Below, in pieces: positions 9,592 through 22,651 of a stretch of 42,601 bases of DNA. Origin of the DNA: Seminavis robusta (Eukaryota; Bacillariophyta; Bacillariophyceae; Naviculales; Naviculaceae); assembly GCA_903772945.1 (NCBI GenBank), contig CAICTM010000923.1, positions 1 to 42,601 on the forward strand. The letters are read 5' to 3'. Below the pieces are notes generated by a model. That model was given only the letters and a program-made list of their open reading frames with translations. It searched no databases and was not told the DNA's origin. The position numbers were made by a program, and so were the translations under genes. Numbering within the stretch: the stretch's first letter is position 1; every line of letters starts with the position of its first letter.

Positions 9592-9678
9592 GTATCTACT
9601 GTCTGCAAGGTTCTTAACTACAAGGGTCAAACAAGAATCTATGATTTCCCCTCTTTTTTAAAAATATTTGCCTACCAG

Positions 9679-12065
9679 CTACCAGCTGCCAGCAGAGTCT
9701 ATGCTGTGCCCCCTATTTCGCTTGAGTACTTCAGTTGTTTCATCATGAGGAGAATTTACTATTCCCACAAAAGAATCCATCACCTCCAATTCATTGTCAT
9801 CTTCTCCTTCTCCCCACACCTCTTTGTCGTCCTGTTCATTCACTGACTCCTCATTGTCATCTTCATTGACTTGGTTTGCCACGGGTTTTTCCAACAATTC
9901 AGTGCATTCTTCACTCCACTTTCTGTAAAATGGTTTCACATAAGTGTGTGATAGCTCCAGGAGCAAGGGATCAAAGGGGAAGAAACTCTTCAAGGGGTTA
10001 ACGGCCTTGTTCAGGCTCAACCCATGCACACAACTAGTTGCAACAGCACCCCCAGCTGCATTGAAAGCTTCCTTATTGTGGGGTAGGTATGCAGCGGACA
10101 ACTTTGCCACTGCCACTCTATTAAGCAACCCAAAAGCAGAAGCAAACTTCAGAAATTCACATCTCACAGACTCAGCGCAGTACATCATCGGCTGTAGGCT
10201 GTGCCCACACAAATGTTGCCACCGACTTGGACCAATGTCAATATGATGTAACTGTAGATCATTGAAGTGTCCCGGGGTGCTTGTTGTGATTGTTTTTGTG
10301 ACTGAGCGATAAAACTTCATCACCTCTGGACCACGGAAGCACATGATGTAGAAGGCTGCTTGGCAAATTGTGTAGAACAGTGAATGTATGTCAATGCATT
10401 GATCCCACACATCCGCAGAGGTTGTTAATCCATTCTCTTGAACTGAAGCGATGTAAGCATTTGCCCACTTGAGAAGGGCACAAACTGATTCGATGGCTGT
10501 GTCTGCTTCCACAAACTTGGCACGACTGACAAATGAAGCCAGGTAACATGCTGCACTTTGCCTGACCACAGTAGACCGATATGGATCGAACGTGATTTTG
10601 ATCAGATCAGCTGCAAAATCATGGTTCAAGGTGGCATGTTGTTGCATATTTCCCTCGAGTAGTTGGCTTTCCAGACCGCAAATGTAGAAGATCAAGAATT
10701 GGACAAACTTTGACTGGTGCGTTATCAAAATGGCTGATTCAAAAGAAGCCATGCAGCATTCATACAACGACCTCAATCCACCAATGCTGCCTGCCCCTTT
10801 AGCCTCTACGAACTGAAACGTCAGCAGCAGTAGAGCATCCAACTGCACAGCGGAAATGGAATCAGTCAGTTGTAGCACAATGCTGACTTGTCATATTCCA
10901 TCTAGCATCATACCTTTTCAATCATGTCATAAACATTGTCATCTTGCCGGCGATTGGTGTGGGTTACAGAATCCATCATAATTTGATCAAGACTGAGAGC
11001 TCCATCATTCTCTTCCCTGACAACCTTTCCTCCACTCAAAACTTTGATTTCAACGTCCATTTCCAAACACTTCTCTATCATAAAGCGTAGCAAAAGTTCA
11101 TTCATTGCGGGCACATACTCGGCAACCTCAAGACTCTGGCGATAGCACCAGACGAGTTGATGTTTAGGTCTCGTTTTAAACGGGAAGTTTGTCATAATGA
11201 TAGTGACGATTTCGTTTTTACCCTTGGGGCACAACATAGTCATCGCCGCAATAGTGGCATGTATTCGTTGCGTTCTACAGGGCGAAAACGATTACATGAG
11301 ACTTTGGGATACGGTATGCTCGAGGCTTGATACAATTGTAGTCGTACCGGTGCTCCTTGGAACTGTCCGACAGGGAAGTCCTTGAGAGGCCAGCAAGAAG
11401 TTTCCACAGAGAGGTCTAAACCCAGCCAGCGAAAAACGATGTTAGTTCTGTTCGATGGACATGAGTTGGACAAATAAAATGGGATGCAACAAGGAAGAAT
11501 GTAAACAGCTCACCATCGAAGTCACCAAGAAAACAGAGTTTGCAGAAACCAAAGCCAGCATCAAATGGAAGAAAGCATCTGCTATGGAAAAGTCGTGAAA
11601 AGGGCGGTTTGCCTCGTCTAGTGCAGCTTGTTCGCTGAGTCTGAGTCTTCCCGGATCAAAAGGATTGAACTGGATAATGTTATGCAATAACTGTGCATGC
11701 TTTGCTGGATTCCCGCTGAGAAGGTGTAGGGTATTTCCGGAGACACGTAAGGCGATCAGTATTGTACGCAATAAGGACGGGTCTTCTTTTCGACTGATAG
11801 CCCTCACGAGACGACTGTAAGCCTCTGCTTGTTTTGGATCTGGATCAACTGGAGGTTGGGTCCGATAGGTTACAGCGTCCGAAACGAACTTGATTATGGA
11901 TGCATCGCTCTTGCGCGGCGGACCACATGGAGGCAACTTGTAGTAAGAGGATCCTTCTTCCTTTGCCAGCGGAGATATTTGTATAATGTCGCCTTCAGAA
12001 GTCTGTGGCGAGATGGGTAGAGTTTTGTGAGCTGTTGGTGTTTGTGTTTTCTCGGCTCCCTGCAT
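9679..12065 (-). CDS. RRN3: RNA polymerase I-specific transcription initiation factor RRN3 (TIF-IA)
   Basis: RRN3 bridges RNA polymerase I to promoter-bound core factor and is the growth-controlled switch for rRNA synthesis in the nucleolus. Four exons are inferred on the minus strand: 12065-11514, 11415-11348, 11274-10914 and 10842-9679, with GT-AG introns of 98, 73 and 71 nt. Together they give one 714-aa frame. Family landmarks include DAFFHLMLALVSANSVFLV (exon 1), CPKGKNEIVTIIMTNFPF with EYVPAMNELLLRFMIEKCLEMDVEI (exon 3), and VQFLIFYICGLE, VRQSAACYLASFVSRAKFV and FFPFDPLLLELSHTYVKPFY (exon 4). The C-terminus is strongly acidic (EEDNE-type runs), as in other RRN3 proteins. The third intron removes a stretch that would otherwise break MIEK|LDALLLLTF, a good match to the family. 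The ATG at 12065 is the first in the frame; the N-terminal 60 residues are low complexity, so a different start is possible. Confidence 0.88.
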
Positions 12066-12782
12066 TGTCACAAGTGCACAAGTGGGGTACAAGCTTTGCG
12101 ACAAGCACAGTCTTTCCCTATATTCTTCTGGCTGTCTTCTTCTCCGCTAATGGGTTTGAGCCTCCGCCTATTGCTCTGTTGTCGCAAAAACTCAGAGCCT
12201 GTGTCAACTTCTCGCCTCGTCGCCTAATGCTGTCTCAAAAGGGGACGCTGGGAGTGTTTGTGTTCTTGAGCGTAACTACTGTACTAATACTGGTAGCTAG
12301 CTAGTCTACTAGTACCCATGTTTCGGTCCGATGTATTGTGCTGTACGGTGTGTGGTTCGAAGGCCAGAAACGGACGAAGGACAGTCCTCACAGCACGATC
12401 TGGCCAGCTATTAATAGCTACCGTAGTCTAGCTAGCTAGCTAGCTAGTAGTAGTAGAGTGGGACGCGGACTCGACTCGACTCTTGGTAAGGCCCGGGCTA
12501 ATGAGGGACCCGCAATTCGGCAAATCCAACACATGTAAATCTTTCCTGAAATTGTAGGCATCATCCAGCCTACTCGAATAAACAAGCATACGCTGCCCCT
12601 CCAGCACTCAGCGCCAAAGCCAATTTCGATGGGGCGCATACCGGTATACCGTACAACTTCGGGAAAGGTTTGTGGCTTAGCCTGCAGTTATGATGTAGTA
12701 TCTAGTGTGATCAAAGAAAGTACCGGTAGTTCGGCCTTGCCATTCGTTGTTGGATGAATTAAGTTGTAGATGCTCCGCCTTC
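12066..12782. promoter_or_regulatory. Intergenic region: RRN3 upstream and POR downstream sequence
   Basis: This 717-bp gap has no convincing gene. It contains a pure CTAG run at 12427-12447 (with another CTAGCTAG near 12297-12305), a (TAG) triplet run, GACTCGACTCGACTC near 12468-12482 and TACCGGTA palindromes at 12639-12646 and 12721-12728. The short frames on both strands are not supported by any domain. Confidence 0.5.
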
Positions 12783-14335
12783 TTACTCGAGTTTTCCTCC
12801 CTTGTACATCTCCTTGTCTGAGAGTCCAACCATCTTCTTGGAGTAATCCCACATCATTTGAGCAGTCTTCTCATCTGAAACCGCATTAGAGTATTCATTC
12901 TCGAAAATTTCGCCTCCCGAACCACCTGCTCCTCGGGGCTTGCCGTCTGGGCTCCAACGACCCACTGTCTTGGCACCACCATTCCAGCTCCAGTAAACAC
13001 CAGATTTGGTGCACTTTTCATCGTCAATGACTTGAGCCAGACGTTCTCCAGCTTCCTCTTCGCTAACATATCCACCTGTCACGTACTTCATGAAAGCTGG
13101 GAAGACCTGCAGAGGAAAAGCGGCAATCAGGGTTGGTTAACTGCATTATGGTGCTTTCCCCCCTGTTTCCAGACAATTTCAATCTCGCTTACCTTGCGGA
13201 ACCAAGTGCGCTTTTCGCGGAAAAGAGCTGTCTCGGCAATGCAGCCAGGGTACATGCTGGAGAAAACAATGCCTGTATCATCGTGGTACTTGCGGTGAAG
13301 TTCCGACACTGTCATCATGTTGCAAACCTATGAAGAAATGGAGATTGAAATTGTGTTTTGTTGGTTCTCTTTTTCTGTTCTTGGGCACAAGCTGTGTCAC
13401 AGTTTAGATTGGTTTGATTTGTGCTCACCTTGGAATCTTTGTATGCCTTGGCTCCGAAGAAGGGTTTTCCATCAGCCATGGAGACTGGTTCTTTGCCACC
13501 TTTCTCGAACCCTTGAAGGTCTCCAAGGTCAGCGAAGGGATACACCAAGCCACCTCCGACAGTGTTGGTGTTTCCTGTGATGGAACCGACAACGCAACAC
13601 CTAGCGTTCTTTGCCTTCGCCATGTCATCGACAAGTAGATTCAGAAGCAAAAAGTGTCCCAGATGGTTAACTCCCATGCTCATTTCGAAACCATCATCTG
13701 TCCATGCTGGAACGGGATCGGTTGGTCTGTACACGGCAGCATTGCAAATAAGGTGGTTCAAGGGTCGAGCAGACTTGAATGCCTTGAGGTTGGCAACAAA
13801 ATCACGAACGCTCTTAAGATTTCCCAGCTCGAGTTTCATAGTGACGTAAGACCCTTCAGGGAAACCATTTTCCTGGGCGACTGCAAGAGCAGAAAAAAAG
13901 GAAACAATCGAACGTTCATGTTAGAATCAAAGTCGCCATTCAAATGTACTGGTACCGACAAGAAGCTATAATTCCATACATACCTCTTTTTGCCTTTTCC
14001 ACGTCTCTGCAGGCCATGACAACAAAATACTTGCCGGTCCTGGCCAAAACCTTGGCAGTTTGGAGGCCAAGTCCGGAAGAGGCTCCTGTGACCACCACCA
14101 ATTCTCGGAGTCCAATCTTCAGGCCTCCCAGAACTTTAGGTGTTTCCTTCTGCTTGGGGATATACAGCTTCTCAGGAAGTTCAGTTCGCTCAAGGACTGC
14201 CGAGAGTCCCGTGGAAGAGCCAACTGCAGCATCATATGTCATTGGCAATGTCTTCTGGCCAACAGCTCGATCCATTGAGGGCACAAAGCCGCTCACACCA
14301 ACGAGAGAGAACAAAAGAGCGAAGAGACGCATCAT
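12783..14335 (-). CDS. POR: Light-dependent NADPH:protochlorophyllide oxidoreductase
   Basis: This plastid enzyme uses light and NADPH to reduce protochlorophyllide to chlorophyllide in chlorophyll synthesis. Four minus-strand exons (14335-13984, 13880-13429, 13327-13193, 13106-12783; introns 103, 101 and 86 nt) give 420 aa. The N-terminus is hydrophobic ([13 protein letters not shown]) and is followed by FVPS, the signal-peptide-plus-phenylalanine pattern used to enter secondary plastids of diatoms. The NADPH-binding motif TGASSGLG is at residues 83-90. POR signatures include [31 protein letters not shown] and the catalytic AYKDSK (Tyr264, Lys268). The C-terminal exon has [20 protein letters not shown] and a terminal [18 protein letters not shown]. 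Two adjacent methionines start the frame; the first is used. All domain parts appear intact. It is transcribed away from the DDT/PHD gene. Confidence 0.95.
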
Positions 14336-14817
14336 GATGATTGATAGTCCAGGTTGTCAATACTGAGGGAAACAAAGCGAAGAAAACACAAAGAATGGGA
14401 GGAAAGAGGGTTGCGTCTTGATTTTTCTTCTTTCTTCGTTTGTGATGGGTTTTTCTTGGTTTTGGCTCCGTCACCCGGATGCAACCTTCCTTGACACTCA
14501 AACCTTCAACCAGGACTGAGATCGGGACTGAACGGGTTCCAGCTGGAAGTTAGGGATAGACCCACCGTCGATTTGCATCAATTTTGCAGTTTGGCCGGCT
14601 TCTTAGAGGCCACTGAACTGACTGCTGACTTGCCGCCACTGGCCGAAGCGGCACGGTCGTCGGTCGCATCAAACAATGCCACAACGACGACAAACGGCAA
14701 TCATCGATCGATCACATCAATCTATCTCACTCATTCCATTGGCCCTGACATAGATGTATGTTGCAAGCGGTTTAGCTAGCTAGAGTACTGGTACATCCAT
14801 CTGCTTTGTAAGGAAAG
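14336..14817. promoter_or_regulatory. Divergent intergenic region between POR and the DDT/PHD gene
   Basis: These 482 bp separate two start codons facing away from each other, so they must hold both promoters. A GCTAGCTAG run lies at 14774-14782, about 35 bp before the DDT/PHD start, next to TACTGGTAC. GATCGATCGATC occurs near 14704-14713. No TATA box at a convincing distance was recognised on either side. Confidence 0.55.
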
Positions 14818-16479
14818 ATGAAGGCTTCTTTGCGGCTGAGCCAAACGGCTCACTACTCCCCCAAGAAGGGCCCTCCAATGCTGCTCGATCACGACCGCCG
14901 CAAACGAAAGCGGCAAAAGACTGATGAGCAGAGGCCTTCTATTGCCCGGGCTGGTGCTGCTTCAGGAAGAGAGAAACACTCAACGCTTTCGGATTCTCTG
15001 ACTGGTGGCAGCAATATCCCTTCTTCCCAGTTACCAGAAGGATTTCCGAGAGAACTCGTCTTTCGATCTCTGGCTGCTTACTCGTTTTTGCGGACTCTGA
15101 GCCGAGAGCTGCGTCTGTCGCCCTTTACGCCCAACGCATTTCTGCGAGCGCTCTCTCTACCAATTCCAACCAAACTTTTGGGACAAATACACTCCAGCCT
15201 TCTTAGAATCCTTCTGGCCAGTCTTAACATGGGGTACCACTGCAAACCAAATGGTAACAATATTCCTTCTCTTGTTTTCAAGAAGAGAAGGGTAGATGGG
15301 ATTCGATGGCCACTCAGGGCGGGGGACAACTTGACGTTCATGGATAACTTTACCTGGCCTTTGTTCTTTGACGATTATGTTCACCTCACTGCTGATGTTC
15401 TATGGGCCAGCCTCAATGATGAGGATAATCACGTTGACTTCAAGAATATTGGTATGCCAGATACTACCGGAATGCCAACGGAGGATTTCGAATCGGACGA
15501 AGAGGAAAAACAAAGTTTTGATGACGACGAAGAGGATTCACGCATGAAAATACCGGCAAAAGTTCTACAATCCGTGGGTGGAGCTACGTCCAGATCCAAA
15601 CGCAGGAAAAAAAAACACAAGAACCATTCTTATGTCGAAGCCGACTCTGATGATGATAGCTTCTCGGATCAACCAGTAGACGACGACGATGAAGAATTTG
15701 AGCAGAACTCTCGCCGATCAACACGCAAAACCAGAAAAAAAACTGCGACAACAAAAAGGTCCATGGTATTGCCGCTGCACGGACACAGACAAGGAGCTAC
15801 TATATTCAAACAAACCACTCGTCCCATCCACTCTGCGGCATCGCTGCCACGTGGGGCTACATCGTATGGTTCTGGAAGATCACCTGGGGTCATTGGGACT
15901 GGTGTCGGGTTTCAGGTGCACAATGGCATGGCAAACAGAGCAAACCTTTCTCCGTCTATTAACAACAACAATGGTTCCCCAAAGAAACGACCAAGACCGT
16001 TACCTACGGCAAGTCGGGCAAGAAAAAACTTGTTGCCACTACAAAAGAGCTCACCGTCAAAGCGAAGTCCCGCAACATTATCACAAACCTCTGGTGGCCC
16101 GCCCATGAAAACGGCAAAACTATCTCAGTCCGGCTCCAAGGTAGAATGGGTAGAAGGGCCCATGATGCCCCAGAATATTGGACCGAACCAGCATGCTGCA
16201 ATGGCTTGTGCTATTGGTGCTTTGATCCCGAACGGAAATTCTCTGGTTGGCCTCGGCTTTCAAATGAACCCAAACGTTAACATACGGAACTTGGCAGCCC
16301 AGTTGGCAAGACCAAGTCTTCCTCTAGCTGCGCAAATGGCTTCCTTCGTTCCGGCAACGCTGGCGTCAATGCAACAGTTTCAAAACGCATCAACGCAATT
16401 TGCAACGCAACAGCCCCTTGAAAGTGCACAGTCGGGCCTTCAAGTGCCTGCAACGCAAAAGCCAAAGAACACTTCCGTC

Positions 16480-16519
<40 letters not shown>

Positions 16520-19500
16520 TGCTCCCTAGCTGCTTGCATGATTTTATTGCCGGAAAGCATTTCATCACAAAGCCATCCATGGATGTGACGCAACAATCGA
16601 CTCCTGCAGCTTCCTTCTATGGAAGTACTCCCATTGAGGTTTCAAAGGCTCAATTGAAGGTTCCAGCTGCCAAATGTCATTCCAGTGGCGAGACAGTTTC
16701 TGCAGAATCCCCGCTGCCACTATTATCTTCGTCTCCAAGGGTTGCACTAGAGGCTGAACAAAAACACAACGCAGGAAATACAAGCAAGGAATCGTCTTCG
16801 GTGCCAGCACCAGCACAATCCTCCAATGGTGCCAATGGCTCGAATATTGAGCAATGCCTTGATGTAGTATCCAGCGTTGATGCTGTGGCTTCGGCACCGA
16901 CAACCCTGCAGCCTTCGACTCAAGCAAGCACTGCTTACGCTAAACAAGAAAGCGACGCGGCAACCCTACAGACACCTGCGGTGCGTGCAGAAAGCCAAGA
17001 CTCGAAAGAGCGTTCCCAGCATGCGCCTGCTATAGCAGTCCCTCCGAATTCAGCCGCTGTCAAAAGCTGTGATTCCCATTTGGATCGCGTCGCCAGTGGC
17101 AGTAACGATGCGCTTCCGCAACGAACACCTCCGCTCGCTGTCGAGGCCAACATTGGAAAACCTGCACAAGTGGGAAGTGTTCCGGCTGTGACAGCTCATG
17201 ATGGGAAACAGGATGAACGCGCTACTAAATCCCCAAAGGAAGGAAATTGGGACTTCACGAGCACGACGAAGTCGGCGGACCCAATTGTGACCAAATCATC
17301 ACCGGCTTATGCTGACGACGAGGAGCAGTGGCCCCACTTTGGGCCAGTGAAGACGATGCGTTCAGGGGTTCCGTACCACCAATTGCACATTGAGGAAAAA
17401 TTGATCATTATGGAGTACCTAATCGATGAAATTTTAACGGTGAACACGATCTCGGGAGAGTTCCTTCGAAGGAGTATAAAGGCGTTTGGGAGACGACCTT
17501 ATGGGTGTCTTCCGTCAATTGAGGATTTCGAGGTGCTAGACAATCAAGACGAATGTTCCATTTGCAGTGGCGAAGGTGAATTGCTGTGTTGCGATGGCTG
17601 CGTAGGCAGCTACCATCGCGGCTGCATTGGAATGAAACCGAACGAGGTTCTTCCAGAGGGAAGATGGCTTTGCCCCGAGTGTAACTTGGTAGATTCGGCA
17701 AAATTTGGGGATCTGACAGGGGGGAGGAAATGCTCGCTAGACTGGTTCACGATGTCGGACATCAAAGCTGCACTTCGGACCGGAAAGGCAAGGCATTTTG
17801 GTCCAGAAGCGCCTGCAGAAAGCGAACGCACGAGCGGGCTGGTTGAATCAGTTGACGCGATGTCGCGGCACGTGACACTATCAAGCCAGCCAGATGCAAC
17901 GAACCCGATAGGTTGGGCCAAATCACACGGCGAATTTGATAGTGCGCCCCTCGTGGACAGTACGGAACTGCCATCGTCTGTTCCCAGCAGAAGTGGTGAC
18001 GTAGACAAGGCAGTGGTGCCGGTGTCGATTGGTACGGGTGATGCAAAAGAAAGGGCCATGAAACAAAAGTTTATGGTCGTTCACGGCTTCGTATTAAGGC
18101 GTCGCAGCAGCGACGACCACGATCAACGACCCGACTCCTTCGCAGACTTCGAGCTCATGACCGAGGAAAACCTTGGCAAACTTCTCAAAATGTTTGGTAC
18201 TGGCTTGGGGTTGGCCTGGCCGTTTGCACAAGTTCCACTTAGATCCGTGGGAGATATCAGTCCAGCAGTTGAACGATCCATGCTGCACCCAAAGGTATTA
18301 AGTTTGGATTCAAAGGAGAGCTATGATCCATCATGCTACAACAGCAAGTACAGGAAAGCACCCCTTCAGAAAAACATGCTGGGAAGTGGCTTTCAATCGA
18401 ACCAATTGGTGCTCTCGGACTTCGAAACCTCCTGCCACAGTTGCAACGTTAAGAGAGTTTCCGACCGACTATCTTCAAGTATGACTGGCGACAAAAGTTT
18501 GTCACAGTCACTTAGGAAGGAGACCAGTCTTTTTGACCCTTATCAAATGATTCGGGATTATCTTCTGAAGGTCGAGCAAATGTTGAGCAGAGCTCACCTG
18601 CTCGATCCTCGATGGGGGACACGTAACAAGAACCTTCAGGCCAACGTTTGGAGAATGAACATGAGAAATTGCAAGTCTGTGCCGCGGCTTGCAGGATTGT
18701 TGTTACAGCTTGTCGACGCGTGTCATCACCGTGCATTCCTTGTGCAGTGGTTTGCAAACGCAGGACGCAGTAAAGAATCAGAGGCTGCTCACTCTTCCAA
18801 TGAGACAGATACGAAATTGCTTCCGCTGACTTCGGACTGGACACTGGAAGCAGAGAAGAGGAAACGACGATGGGAGCGCTGTGCGATTGCAAACGTACGA
18901 ACTCTCTTGGCAGAGGAAGGCCATGATATTGCAGATTTGGTGTTTGGCGATGATCCTGAGTTTCAACGTGATAGAGCTCGCCATCGACGCAAGAGGAAGC
19001 AGCAACTACATTCCAGTCGCCCTCCAAATGCCAGCAAGTACTCATCGTTGGGAAGCGGGGCCCACTGCGTTACCATTGAAGATCTAGGCGACGCGAAGGG
19101 GGCTACTATTGCGAGCCCAAAGGTTAGCGCCGCTGTTGGTTCCGCTAAAGCAACGTGGAGGGGGGGCATTGGACCTACACAAAGCAGCACGAAGTCTGCT
19201 GATGGCTCGAGGAAGAAACGCGGCGATAGTGAACCCCCCATTGTGATGCCTTTCCAACGTCTACAGCAGGCTATTGATCGAAGGGTGACAAAAGGGATCC
19301 CTAACGATCCGCAAGCCATGTCGCCTGGTCAGAAGGATGGCTCTACGGAAGGAAAGGGCTCTGGCCAGGCTTCCAACTCACGCCGATCAAGACGTTCGGG
19401 TCGGCTGCAGACAAAGAAGGAATCTGCGGACGATTTCCTTGCAGAGACGGGTAAGGCACAGAGTTCCTTGTCAATGGAGACTGTTATCGAGGCACAAAAG

Positions 19501-21993
19501 ATGGCCAAGCTAGTGGATTTGAAAGAGATGTTTTCCGTGCCTGCAGCCATCACCGGGCTATGGCCGGTGTGCGGGAGAATGTTGTACGATCCAATTGGCA
19601 GCGTATCTCGAGCAGAGATGAGGAGACTTGGAAGAAAGGGGGGGATCGTTATGGCTCAACATGTTAGCTATTCCGGTTCTTACGAAGTCGGGGAAGTCTC
19701 ACATTTTCATGTGTGGCGGAAGAAAGCAGAAAACACTGCAAATTGGGAAGAGCTGCTTCTCCTTGTTCGCGGGCTAGAATCGTACCTTGACAAGAGCACG
19801 ATTAGCTCTTGTGAGGCTCTCGCCAAACGCACACCATCCACGAGGGCTCAAGTTACAAAGGTTTTGAGCGGTGCGCAGAAGGATCTCTTGACAGGCTCTG
19901 GCAACTACTTTCTTGTTCAGAAAAACAAGCATAAAGGTATTTGGGTACCTGCTGCATCGATTGAATTGTCCCCGTTCATGGTTGCACGAAGCGAGCAGCG
20001 TGAAAAGCAACAGAATCAGTTCCAGCAGAAGTTGAAAGAAAAGATGATGGCCGAGTCCAAAGCCAAGGAGGCAGCCAGGTTAGTTCAATTTTGGTACAGT
20101 CTGGATCGATTCTTTTGTTTTGGTTTGCTCACCTCAGCATCTCGGTTTCCAGGTTAAAAGCGGCCGCGGAGGCTGCTGCTCGGACTCAAATGTTGATGCG
20201 GGAGCAAGCCGCTGCTCGGGTGAAGGCTGCGAAGGAGCAAGCTGAAGCCAGAGCCAGGGCAACCAGGGAAAGAGAGGAAGCAAGAGCTGCTGCCAGGGCT
20301 GCAAAGGAAAAGGCCAAAGCCGAGAAGGCGGCCGAGAAGGCTAGGGCTAAAGCTGAAAAGGAGGCAGTAAGGCAAGCAGCCCTTGCGGCAAAAGCAGCTG
20401 CCGCAGCCAAAGCTGCTGCCGAAGCCAAAGCTGCCGCCGAAGCCAAAGCTGCCGCCGAAGCCAGAACCGCTGTGATTCACTCGCAAAACAACGCAACACC
20501 TCAGTCAAGAGGGACAACGGACCTGCAGCAAGCAACTGTCCGACTACTCGCAGCCCACACGGTAGCTACACAACAACTCATTCGCAATTCGTGTAAATCT
20601 GGTCTAAAGGTTGTACCCGAAAACGAGATCAAAAGACAACGTATGAAGACGGCAGAGCAGATCCAAGCGTTGTACCCAGGCATGCAAATCAAAGGGGAAA
20701 TACTGTTTGCTCAGCTTGCAAAAGCCGAGGCGAAGGCAGTGACGGCCGAGTCTGATGTGAAAGGTCAGAATCATCAGCGTTCGACCGATTCGAGTGGCGC
20801 GGCAAACAGAGGCCACCAATGGCATCAACGTCAACAGAAAGGGCAATCGACAGTTTTCCACCATCATGGGTCCTCCGAATATTCTGCTCAGAGACATGGG
20901 ATGTCGGCTCTGACCAGTAACGCCGCAAATGGCAACCACGAGGTTGGGAACCAAGCTCAATATGAATCACGACATTCGTCCTTATCAAGAGCCCATGGTG
21001 CGATAGAGGGACATCGCGTACGCGTTGAACACCACACTTCCAGGCAGCATTCAAATGTCGATCCCGCAAAGGCGCAAGGGATCGCGGCATCGGCATATCC
21101 TTTTGGTAACGCGCCACAAAGGACGTCTGCGGTCGGCCAAGAACCAACCCAAGGGATGAGTTCTGGAACCTCCTATTTTCAAAGCCACAGTTCTGCTGCA
21201 AGCACACCGAATCCAGTTACCCACCAGAACGTTGCGCGACAATTGGATGCGATCAAGACGTCACATCGCCACGACGGTTCCGGCAACATCGGATGGAGTG
21301 CAATCACGCACAACCGACAGGGCGCTTACCCTCACAATCGGCAGGCTGCTTATCCTCAAGCCATGCGAGGTATGTAATGCACCAATCGAGCGTTGATACT
21401 GTATTCTCTTCTTTTGTGGATCTTATGATTTCTTTGCATGCTTATTGTGTCAAGGTGGAGTGGGCAATCAACGAGGAGGGGAACATATCAGTCACCACAT
21501 GTACGGAAGCCGGCATGGCGGCGTCGGAAATGATGTGACTCAAGACCGGTTAGGGGGACTTTCGTTGTTGGCTAATAGGGGTTTGCATGACTACCAGCTG
21601 CAAGGGTCCACAGGCAGGCCCTCACATCAACCCACAGATCTCACAAACTCTTACAGAGGTCTATCTGGCGGGACTGCATCGGATACTAATCGATTGCTGC
21701 ATAATTTGGGTGGCGCGCAAGCGTTCACAAACCACAACAACAGCCTTCGTCTGAACGGCGCGAATGGATATCGCCATGACGTGCACAGCCTTAGAAACAG
21801 GGGGCGAGAACTCTCACCCCAGCCACCGTATGATCTGGAACCGACACCAATTGCGGAGCAGCAGGGTGTGACGATGCAGAACTCAGCGAGTGCTTATGGG
21901 CACGGACAAATCCCTTCTCTTCAGCGCCCATCCAATCCTCAACCTCATCCACACCAACAACCAAACCAGCATTTTCAGTGGTTTCAAAGATGA
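14818..21993 (+). CDS. Large DDT-domain and PHD-finger chromatin regulator (ISWI-accessory/PTM-like)
   Basis: Three exons (14818-20078, 20153-21369, 21455-21993; introns 74 and 85 nt) encode 2338 aa. Residues about 78-140 look like a DDT domain (LRTLSRELRLSPFTPNAFL, LGQIHSSLLRILL), which in BAZ/BPTF/PTM proteins binds ISWI-type remodellers. Around 850-880 is YHQLHIEEKLIIMEYLIDEI, resembling the WHIM-type helix that accompanies DDT. Residues about 911-957 form a C4HC3 PHD finger (CSIC, LLCCDGC, YHRGC, WLCPEC), a histone-tail reader. Between them lie acidic and basic low-complexity tracts and an Asn run from an AAC repeat (16482-16517). After residue 1720 a long charged Ala/Glu/Lys coiled coil includes an 18-nt tandem repeat (EAKAAA, around 20400-20460), then a Gln/His/Asn-rich tail. 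Both splice junctions restore one frame (AG|G and G|GT). The ATG at 14818 is the first available. Exact subfamily is uncertain. Confidence 0.85.
16482..16517 (+). repeat. AAC trinucleotide microsatellite coding poly-Asn
   Basis: About a dozen uninterrupted AAC units inside the DDT/PHD gene encode a run of asparagines. Such in-frame repeats change length easily and are likely polymorphic between strains. Confidence 0.85.
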
Positions 21994-22651
21994 GCTCCTT
22001 CTAAAGGAAAAAGGGTGGATCTGACGTGCTACATGGGAGTACTGTAATGTGCTAGCTATAGCCGCATTCGCCTCATCTTGCTACTATTTCATGTAATTGA
22101 TGATCGAAGGAGAAACTCGCAATCAGTGTTGTGGTTGTAAACCAGACGTACCGATAGCATCCACTTTGTACCATGGTACCGGTACTGGTCCCTTGCCAGT
22201 GGTCCAGTCTTACGACACCCTCTCTCTTAGCACCAATTTTTACTGTATGAAATAGATGTATTCGAGCCCAAGCAAGGGGATACCGTAGAGAAGCAAACGA
22301 AATTCGCCTCTGGGTGGTCTTCCTTATTCCTTACCATACGGCGGTACGGTACCGGCGACCGTAGCTTGCAGTATTGTACGGTAGCCAGTCTACAATAGTA
22401 CGGTTGTAGCTTTCATCCTTGCTTTGGTCGAGCGAAGGCCCTTAAATCTTTTTTGATGCGCGAGGATGGCCGCAGCCAAAGGATCCGACTGTTGAGCCTG
22501 CCAAATTTGCGAAAAAAAAGCATCCTCCAACCAACACGGCACGACAACTGATCACTACAAGAGCGAAGTACGGTTCCACAAGCATAAGCATTCACACCCG
22601 ACATTAGCATCAGTACCAGTAGCAGTGGCACGAGCCAAGCCATCAACCACA
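21994..22651. promoter_or_regulatory. Intergenic region upstream of the syntaxin gene
   Basis: These 658 bp follow the DDT/PHD stop and precede the syntaxin start. No gene is seen. They contain a cluster of short palindromes: CCATGG and TACCGGTA around 22171-22184, and GGTACGGTACCGG near 22344-22356. The 3' part (22500-22651) may be syntaxin 5' untranslated sequence. Confidence 0.45.

Noticed and set aside
10843..10878. RRN3 exon 4 beginning at the frame opening (LQLTDSISAVQ)
   Set aside because: Using the acceptor at 10843 gives a 71-nt GT-AG intron, keeps phase 0 and yields MIEK|LDALLLLTF, which fits the family; the longer version needs a ~31-nt intron and breaks the frame.
12005..12304. 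Plus-strand frames opposite the RRN3 start
   Set aside because: They overlap RRN3 exon 1 and its upstream region and read as Leu/Ser/Cys-rich shadows.
20154..20535. Antisense Gly/Phe/Ala/Leu-rich frames opposite the coiled coil
   Set aside because: They mirror the EAKAAA-coding repeats of the DDT/PHD gene and have no independent support.
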